Origin: REEB470 sp032117095
Lineage (GTDB): Bacteria > Bacillota > Bacilli > Paenibacillales > YIM-B00363
Direction: 5' to 3'
Assembly: GCA_032117095.1 (NCBI GenBank)
Contig: JAULZZ010000061.1
Location: 1-40,472 of the forward strand
DNA: 40,472 nt
Position numbers and translations under genes: made by a program. The notes below the pieces were generated by a model. The model did not search any database. It was not told where the DNA came from and was given only the letters and a program-made list of their open reading frames with translations. Below, in pieces: positions 35,676 to 40,472 of this stretch (its first letter is position 1; each line of letters starts with the position of its first letter).

Positions 35676-35860
35676 GAGGGGGCGATGCATACAGTTCCCA
35701 CATAAAATCGAGGAATTTCCGCGGGGGAATAGCAAAAGAAAAGGCACCGCCTGAGCGGTTCAGTACGCATGAGGATTAGGCGGTCTCGGGTGAGTGTGTT
35801 AAAATAATAACGGTTGTGTGCGCATGCAAATCCGTATTTTAAACCATCTAGATTGGCGAT

Positions 35861-35932
35861 GAAAACGCCTTTTGTTTTCGCACAAAAGGAAGCCGCCTGT
35901 GTCTATGTTTTCAATATGTGATTCGTAGGGGA
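35861..35932 (+). repeat. R2 hairpin repeat, copy b (3' half)
   Basis: Carries the core AAAACGCCTTTTGTTTTCGC, ACAAAAGGAAGCCGCCTGTG, TCTATGTTTTCAATATGTG and ATTCGTAGGGG. CCTTTTG pairs with CAAAAGG. The 5' half seen in the other copies is missing. It ends about 8 bases before the ispE ribosome site and so lies in the ispE leader. Confidence 0.75.
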
Positions 35933-35953
35933 TAGAAAACAGGAGCAGAAGAG

Positions 35954-36823
35954 GTGGCTGTGTTGAAAGTGTATGAAAAAGCCTCGGCGAAGATTAACTT
36001 GTCTTTGGACGTGCACTGTAAGCGTGCGGACGGGTATCACGAGGTGGAGATGGTCATGACCATGGTCGATTTGGCCGATCGATTGGAGTTGGCACCGTTG
36101 CCTGCGGAGGCGGGGGTTGTGCTCTCTACTGCTGCAGGATACATTCCCACAGACGAGAAAAATGTAGCGGTTCAAGCGGCTAAACTTTTTAAGGCGCATT
36201 TTGGCATCGCACAAGGGGTGCACATTTCCCTCGACAAGCGCATTCCTGTGGCAGCCGGATTGGCGGGGGGGAGCTCGGATGCGGCGGCGACGTTACGGGG
36301 GCTCAATCGGCTATGGAACGTAGGCGCCTCTTTTGAGGAACTCGAACAGTTGGGGGCGCAGATTGGCTCGGATGTGCCTTTTTGTGTGTCTGGGGGGACG
36401 GTGCTGGCTACGGGGCGTGGTGAGGTGCTGCATCGACTTCCCATGCCCCCGCATGCATATGTCGTGTTGTGTAAACCAGCAGTGCACGTATCGACAGCAG
36501 ACATATACAAAAAGTTGCGTATGGATGACATTGCGCACCGTCCGCATACGGCACAGTTGGTGCAGGCGCTGCATCGGAGGGATTACGGGGGGATGTGTCA
36601 GAGTCTGGGCAATGTGCTCGAACCGATCACGAGGGAGATACACCCTGAAGTACAGACGATCCAAGAAACGATGACCCGTCTTGGGGCAGACGCGGTGAGG
36701 ATGTCGGGGAGTGGCCCTACGGTATATGGCATTTTCCAACGGGAAGCCAAGGCGACCAAAATGGTCACGCTGTTAAAAAACCACTGGAAAGACGTTTACC
36801 TCGTGCATTGGCTCAATCCATAA
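35954..36823 (+). CDS. ispE: 4-diphosphocytidyl-2-C-methyl-D-erythritol kinase
   Basis: IspE is the GHMP-family kinase that phosphorylates CDP-ME in the MEP route to isoprenoids. The 289-residue protein has the substrate motif EKASAKINLSLDVHCKRADG, the GHMP ATP-binding loop PVAAGLAGGSSDAAATLRGL, GSDVPFCVSGGT, and the C-terminal RMSGSGPTVYGIF-like segment. GTG 35954 is chosen because AGGAG (35941-35945) lies 8 bases upstream. In Bacillus, purR and yabJ follow ispE; here purR is absent and ridA (yabJ) comes next. Confidence 0.95.
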   Translation: MAVLKVYEKASAKINLSLDVHCKRADGYHEVEMVMTMVDLADRLELAPLPAEAGVVLSTAAGYIPTDEKNVAVQAAKLFKAHFGIAQGVHISLDKRIPVAAGLAGGSSDAAATLRGLNRLWNVGASFEELEQLGAQIGSDVPFCVSGGTVLATGRGEVLHRLPMPPHAYVVLCKPAVHVSTADIYKKLRMDDIAHRPHTAQLVQALHRRDYGGMCQSLGNVLEPITREIHPEVQTIQETMTRLGADAVRMSGSGPTVYGIFQREAKATKMVTLLKNHWKDVYLVHWLNP

Positions 36824-36936
36824 CGTCGCGCAATCGTACAGCACCGCACGTTCATCCGAATCTAATCGGGAAATCATATCCTTTGCAGGAAAGCAAACGG
36901 TATTTTGATCGATAGGTCGGTAGGAGGAGAAAGTGA

Positions 36937-37050
36937 ATGCGCAACCCTGGTCGGGAGATATGGTATGAAATCGGGAGGCGTAGTATGCCCTGCACACAAC
37001 CGCAGAGAAAACATTTTACGTACAAAGGAGCACACCGCAATGTCGAGTAA
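36937..37050 (+). CDS. Possible small protein of 37 residues before ridA
   Basis: A strong ribosome site (GGAGGAGA, 36923-36930) is followed by ATG 36937 and a short basic peptide (MRNPGREIWYEIGRRSMPCT, and on to HRNVE) that overlaps the ridA start by 11 bases. It may be a leader peptide, or the ribosome site may be left from a lost gene. I do not recognise it. Confidence 0.25.
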   Translation: MRNPGREIWYEIGRRSMPCTQPQRKHFTYKGAHRNVE

Positions 37051-37438
37051 AATCATTCGCAGTTCCCATGCCCCAGAGGCGATCGGTCCGTATGTACAAG
37101 CACGTCAAGTCGGTTCGTTGTTGTTCACATCGGGGCAATTGCCGATGACGTTGGCGGGTGACCTCGTGGACGGTGGGATGGGCGCACAAACCCGCCAAGT
37201 CATTACGAACTTACAAGCGGTTGTGGAAGCAGCAGGGGCGTCATTGGCAGACACGGTGAAGGCGACGGTGTTTTTGACGGATTTGTCGCAGTTTGCCGCC
37301 TACAATGCGGTTTTTGCAGAGATGTTCGGGGATCATAAGCCAGCGCGTTCTACGATTGAAGTCGCCAAGTTGCCCAAGGATGCGTTGGTGGAGATCGAGC
37401 TGATCGTGGAAGTGCCGGATGCAAAAATACAAAATTAG
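37040..37438 (+). CDS. ridA: RidA family reactive intermediate deaminase
   Basis: RidA (Bacillus YabJ) hydrolyses reactive enamine/imine intermediates from PLP enzymes such as threonine dehydratase, protecting other PLP enzymes. The 132-residue protein has the trimer core motifs APEAIGPYVQARQVGSLLFT, SGQLP, QTRQVITNLQAVVEAAGASL and KPARSTIEVAKLPKDALVEI, with the key Arg in ARST and the Glu near the C-terminus. ATG 37040 follows AAAGGAG with 9 bases between. It lies upstream of spoVG as in Bacillus. Confidence 0.96.
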   Translation: MSSKIIRSSHAPEAIGPYVQARQVGSLLFTSGQLPMTLAGDLVDGGMGAQTRQVITNLQAVVEAAGASLADTVKATVFLTDLSQFAAYNAVFAEMFGDHKPARSTIEVAKLPKDALVEIELIVEVPDAKIQN

Positions 37439-37466
37439 AAAAAATTGTAAATTTTAGGAATAAAAG

Positions 37467-37493
37467 AAGGAAATAGAAATCCCTTGGAGAATT
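37467..37493 (+). promoter_or_regulatory. Predicted sigma-H promoter of spoVG
   Basis: GAAGGAAAT (37467-37475), 13 bp, then AGAAT (37489-37493). This fits the sigma-H consensus (RWAGGAWWT ... HGAAT) with the spacing of the Bacillus spoVG promoter, and lies about 65 bases before the start codon. Confidence 0.65.
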
Positions 37494-37558
37494 AATATGA
37501 TCAGAGCAGCATGACATCGACTCCATCATACATAATTCATCTAAGGGAGAGGGTTCTA

Positions 37559-37858
37559 GTGAAAATTACTGACGTAAGATTGCGCATTATCCACACCGAC
37601 AACCGTATGAAGGCGATCGCATCGATTACGATCGACGAGGAGTTCGTCGTGCATGACATTCGTGTCATCGATGGCATCAACGGTTTGTTCGTCGCCATGC
37701 CTAGCAAAAAAACGCCAGAAGGGGAGTTCCGCGACATAGCCCATCCGATTTCTTCTACTACACGCGAGAAAATTCAAGGGGCGGTACTTTCTGAATACGA
37801 ACGCTTATTAGCGCTTGAAAGCAATCCAGTAGCTACGTTATTAGAAGCGGGTGCGTAA
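37559..37858 (+). CDS. spoVG: Septation/regulatory protein SpoVG
   Basis: SpoVG is a small, conserved nucleic-acid-binding regulator that affects septation, sporulation and, in other Bacillota, virulence genes. The 99-residue protein starts VKITDVRLRII and continues with KAIASITIDEEFVVHDIRVI, then LFVAMPSKKTPEGEFRDIAH and a C-terminal helix with LSEYERLL. GTG 37559 follows AAGGGAGAGG. The frame is open further upstream, but that stretch overlaps the leader. A terminator follows at once, so it is a single-gene unit. glmU, the usual next gene, is absent. Confidence 0.96.
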   Translation: MKITDVRLRIIHTDNRMKAIASITIDEEFVVHDIRVIDGINGLFVAMPSKKTPEGEFRDIAHPISSTTREKIQGAVLSEYERLLALESNPVATLLEAGA

Positions 37859-37875
37859 GTTGCATCTACGCAGGA

Positions 37876-37903
37876 AAACCTCCGATAAATCGGGGGTTTT
37901 TTT
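37876..37903 (+). terminator. Terminator after spoVG
   Basis: AACC-T-CCGAT pairs with ATCGG-G-GGTT around an AA loop, followed by T7 (37897-37903). Confidence 0.8.
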
Positions 37904-38084
37904 GTTGTGTGGCAGTTTGTGCATTCAGGGATGCGTGGTGTCGTCGGGACAACGTCATGCCCTATGCGTAAGCACATGCAAAGATGTAAGCGCACGAGGA
38001 TGTAAAAAAAGAACGTGCCCATGGATCTGCGTAAAAAAGATCGCAGGGGCATCGCTCGTGGGAAGTGACATAAAACGTGAGGGA

Positions 38085-39167
38085 TTACGGGGTAAATTTG
38101 ACCGTACGGTCGTAAAATGCTCTACATGGGCTGACCGTTTGGTTTAGTACGCATTTGTCGTGAATGTCTTCGATGAGTTTAGGGTCGTCCTTACTGATCA
38201 CGCCGTCGTTGTTTACGTCGTGTTCAATAATGGTGGTCGGTGTTAATGGGGGGATGACCAATAAATTCGTATTGTAAAAACGGACGATTTTGAAATCTGT
38301 ATCACGGATGAAATTGATGGCAGCGGGGGACGTAGGAAGCAAGATTCCACCCGTGGTGGAGAAAGTGAGTCGCAGCGCATCGAGTTTTTCTTCGTCTAAT
38401 TTGGCGAGCAAGTCTTTGATCGGCTGTAAAGGGTCGATTGGTGTAACTGGTGTAACTGGTGTAACTGGTGTGACTGGTGTAACTGGTGTGACTGGTGTGA
38501 CTGGTGGTGGTGCGGAGACGATATTACTAGGAGGAGAGTTTTTCTTACCGCTACCGAGAAGGGCAACAATTCCGATTGTAGCAGCGGCGATTCCGCTACC
38601 GACTACGAGGGGATTTCGCCAGTTGTTAGTAGGTTTGGTATCAGCAGTAATCTTATTCGAAAGATACTTATCGATAATATCATAGGAATTAATTTTGAAT
38701 TCTTCTGAATAGGCAATGTCATTATCAGGCAGTTCGGGATAGAGTTTCTTAATATCAGTCAGTTGGGGATTGAGTTTTTTAATATTAGAATCACTAATAT
38801 CTACTTTATAAGGATCGCCCCTATACGCATCGCCTAGGCCTATATTAGCAATAGAAAAAATCTGTATTTTTCCATTTCCCATATTCAAAGGTCTTTCAAA
38901 CTCCGTTGGCATTGTACATTTAATTAAGGAATTCACTTCGTTCCACTGATCAAGTGGGATAGAATCAGACCATTTACTGTAATTACTAGGACAATATTCC
39001 CCGCCGAAGGCTTTTTTAATTTGATCCGTATTTAAACCGTTGTATATCTTCGCCTCTCCCTCCCCTTGCCCAGAGATAAAAAACGTTTGAAACATCAGAC
39101 TGGCGGTCAACAATACGGCGACAACACGGATGCGGTGGACAAGTCGTGCTTTTGTTTGCGTATGCAT
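38085..39167 (-). CDS. Secreted protein of unknown function with EF-hand/dockerin-like loop
   Basis: I do not recognise this 360-residue family. It has a signal peptide (MHTQTKARLVHRIR, then VVAVLLTASLMFQTFFISG) and a polar domain of about 150 residues with two cysteines. A hydrophobic segment follows (NPLVVGSGIAAATIGIVALL, about 184-205), then a Pro linker with seven Val-Thr-Pro repeats, and a C-terminal domain. That domain contains EHDVNNDGVISKDDPKLIED, a calcium-loop pattern (D-N-N-D-G-x-I) seen in EF hands and dockerins. Only one such loop is present, so it is not a full dockerin. ATG 39167 follows AAGGAGG. The hydrophobic segment may anchor it with the C-terminus on one side of the membrane. 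It converges on spoVG. Confidence 0.7.
   Translation of the reverse strand: MHTQTKARLVHRIRVVAVLLTASLMFQTFFISGQGEGEAKIYNGLNTDQIKKAFGGEYCPSNYSKWSDSIPLDQWNEVNSLIKCTMPTEFERPLNMGNGKIQIFSIANIGLGDAYRGDPYKVDISDSNIKKLNPQLTDIKKLYPELPDNDIAYSEEFKINSYDIIDKYLSNKITADTKPTNNWRNPLVVGSGIAAATIGIVALLGSGKKNSPPSNIVSAPPPVTPVTPVTPVTPVTPVTPVTPIDPLQPIKDLLAKLDEEKLDALRLTFSTTGGILLPTSPAAINFIRDTDFKIVRFYNTNLLVIPPLTPTTIIEHDVNNDGVISKDDPKLIEDIHDKCVLNQTVSPCRAFYDRTVKFTP
38440..38502 (-). repeat. Seven 9-bp repeats encoding Val-Thr-Pro
   Basis: GGTGTRACT on the plus strand repeats seven times in frame with the leftward secreted gene. As with the Thr-Pro array of the protease, unit changes would preserve the frame. Confidence 0.9.
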
Positions 39168-39385
39168 GTGTGTGAATCCTCCTTAGTAGGTGTGCAGTGT
39201 GGCATCGTGCGCGAAAAAAATGAACAGATTTACATGGTGTGGCATGTGGTACAAAAGTTTTGTCGATGGAGTAGTTTTTTTGCGCTGGCATGGACATTGT
39301 CTTGTTGTGCGATAGTGGTACGACATCGGGAAAGCAGGAGATTGCTCCGCATACGCTATGCTCCGCATCACGAGTTCAGACGATA

Positions 39386-39494
39386 TCCCCCACGGAAAGA
39401 CTACGCCTTTCCACCACGGGTAAAACGTCCTTTGCTTTCGCGCAAAAGGAATCCTGCCGTGTCTAGGTTTTCAATCGTGTGGGATGCGTAGGAG
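39386..39494 (+). repeat. R2 hairpin repeat, copy c
   Basis: Full-length copy with GATATCCCCCACGGAAAGAC, then GCCTTTCCACCACGGG, then the core AAAACGTCCTTTGCTTTCGC, GCAAAAGGAATCCTGCCGTG, TCTAGGTTTTCAATCGTG and GGATGCGTAGGAG. CCTTTGC...GCAAAAGG forms a hairpin. It lies in gene-free DNA; 39168-39385 shows nothing recognisable. Confidence 0.75.
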
Positions 39495-39637
39495 CACAAG
39501 AAAGGGACATCACGGTCACTGGGGCATCGCCTATCTTAGATCGGGCGCAAAAAAGCATGGCGGATTGAAGTAAGGTGGCGTACGTACGCACGCAGACGGC
39601 TTTTATCGGGAACCGCTAGGTAGGGGGAAGGGGATGT

Positions 39638-40003
39638 TCACGGAGTCAGGGGGCATGTAGCAGGTATGTTGCTCCACGGAAAATCACGTTGGTCGTTCGT
39701 GAAAAAGATGCGAGACCAGTCGTGTCCGCACGTTCGCGCGCGTTTGTACGTGATGATGACAGCGCACATGACCGTCTGAAGAAGAAGGGACTTGTGCGTG
39801 TGTGCCACACGGCGCATGCGGTACATCCTCCCCACCACATGGCGCATCGTGATAAATGGGTGGACGGATAACGAGGACGTTGCCGTCATGCCAGCGGAGG
39901 GACAACACGTACGCAGGCGAGGTGTGCCGTTGTGTAGTGGTGTACGATGCAATGATTGCATTGTCATACGCCATAGAGAGCCAACATACGGTGGGCGTTT
40001 CAT
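39638..40003 (-). CDS. Doubtful 121-residue Cys-containing protein
   Basis: A leftward frame starts at ATG 40003 behind an excellent ribosome site (AAAGGGGG, seven-base spacing) and a near-perfect promoter. It begins MKRPPYVGSLWRMTMQ and has five scattered cysteines. The sequence is rich in Arg, His, Thr and Met, is not recognised, and does not look well folded. Overlapping frames on both strands are also open. It may be a decayed gene whose start signals survive, or the transcript may be non-coding. Confidence 0.25.
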   Translation of the reverse strand: MKRPPYVGSLWRMTMQSLHRTPLHNGTPRLRTCCPSAGMTATSSLSVHPFITMRHVVGRMYRMRRVAHTHKSLLLQTVMCAVIITYKRARTCGHDWSRIFFTNDQRDFPWSNIPATCPLTP

Positions 40004-40037
40004 CGGTTCACCCCCTTTACAATGAGATGTTAAGATG

Positions 40038-40067
40038 ATTATACCATAAACAGGCATCGAATGCTAA
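40038..40067 (-). promoter_or_regulatory. Strong leftward promoter in the terminal gene-poor region
   Basis: On the minus strand TTAGCA (40067-40062), 18 bp, then a perfect TATAAT (40043-40038) with a TGG extended -10. A ribosome site (40020-40011) follows. Confidence 0.55.
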
Positions 40068-40130
40068 ATGTTAAGCAAAGAAATCATGTGCAGATAAAAA
40101 CGATATGCGTCACGATTTCGAGTCATTTCC

Positions 40131-40235
40131 CCCAAGCAGAAAGGCGCTCCCTTTTGCCCACAGGGAAAACGCCTTTTGCTTTCTCGGAAAAGGAAGCCTG
40201 CGGTGTCGATGTATTTCATAGGGGGTTCGGATGAG
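40131..40235 (+). repeat. R2 hairpin repeat, copy d
   Basis: Full-length copy with GTCATTTCCCCCAAGCAGAA, the dyad around GGCG/CGCC and CCCTTTTGCCCACAGGG, then the core AAAACGCCTTTTGCTTTCTC, GGAAAAGGAAGCCTGCGGTG, TCGATGTATTTCATAGGGG and GTTCGGATGAG. It lies in gene-free DNA near the window end. Confidence 0.75.
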
Positions 40236-40427
40236 CTGTCGTTTCCCTTCCCGACGGGGTCCAAAGGGGGCACATTGCCAAGCGCACACACCCGAGGGGG
40301 AGGGATACAACCAGAACAAGAGGGCGCATATGCGGACTTTGCAAAAAAGTAAGCGTCAAATAATCCACACATATCACGGGTGTTAGCCCTATGAGATAAT
40401 CATCCCGAGCCCCACGAGAGGATGATG

Positions 40428-40472
40428 ATGAACATGAGTCGAGCACACAAGCGACAAGCCTGGATGGAACGA
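40428..40472 (+). CDS. Possible 5' end of a gene cut by the window edge
   Basis: Several in-frame ATGs (40422, 40425, 40428, 40434) follow GAGAGG (40416-40421). The frame stays open to the end and encodes a basic start (SRAHKRQAWMER). Too short to identify. Confidence 0.35.
   Translation, partial: MNMSRAHKRQAWMER

Overview
The window comes from an endospore-forming member of the Bacillota, most likely class Bacilli. The evidence is sporulation content (spoVAC/D/E, bofA, spoVG, a cytosolic sporulation-type histidine kinase, a 2Duf/DUF1657 spore module), the Bacillus-like order ffs-dnaX-ebfC-recR-yaaL-bofA, and the order ispE-ridA-spoVG. No genus can be assigned from sequence alone. Base composition is intermediate, with several AT-rich intergenic islands.

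Layout. 1-3.9 kb: the 3' end of an RND efflux pump gene, then the overlapping carbon-metabolism pair tkt-pgi with a terminator. 3.9-5.7 kb: an AT-rich island with two adjacent copies of a short palindromic repeat (R1), then a secreted ADP-ribosyltransferase-like toxin gene. 5.8-12.3 kb: rpmE, the SRP RNA, a PAS histidine kinase, dnaX-ebfC-recR, a CPBP membrane protease gene bracketed by 48-bp direct repeats, then yaaL-bofA. 12.3-13.5 kb: an Mrp-type P-loop ATPase. 13.8-17.1 kb: a spore module (2Duf-spoVAC-spoVAD-spoVAE leftward, DUF1657 rightward) read from two abutting divergent sequences that match the forespore sigma-G consensus. 17.1-18.8 kb: another R1-rich island around a secreted orphan protein. 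19-20.5 kb: rhodanese and a membrane-anchored MsrA-MsrB fusion. 20.5-28.9 kb: a leftward gltB-gltD-aguA-aguB operon for glutamate synthesis and the agmatine-to-putrescine route. 29.3-30 kb: bdbC and a lipoprotein cytochrome c. 30.5-35.5 kb: a 1650-residue S-layer-anchored subtilase with a 33-unit Thr-Pro linker. 35.9-37.9 kb: ispE, ridA and sigma-H-type spoVG. 38-39.2 kb: a leftward secreted orphan with an EF-hand/dockerin-like loop. The last 1.3 kb is nearly gene-free.

The most unusual content is not a protein. Seven copies of a roughly 105-bp element with terminal inverted repeats (R1) lie in intergenic DNA here, mostly next to genes for secreted proteins. One copy sits exactly between the spoVAC stop codon and the spoVAD ribosome binding site. 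Another is split by a second, unrelated 98-bp inverted-repeat element that made a target duplication. A second hairpin-rich family (R2, four copies) and a 4 x 47-bp array of terminator-like units add to this. Together they suggest a genome heavily colonised by non-autonomous palindromic elements. No transposase gene is visible in the window.
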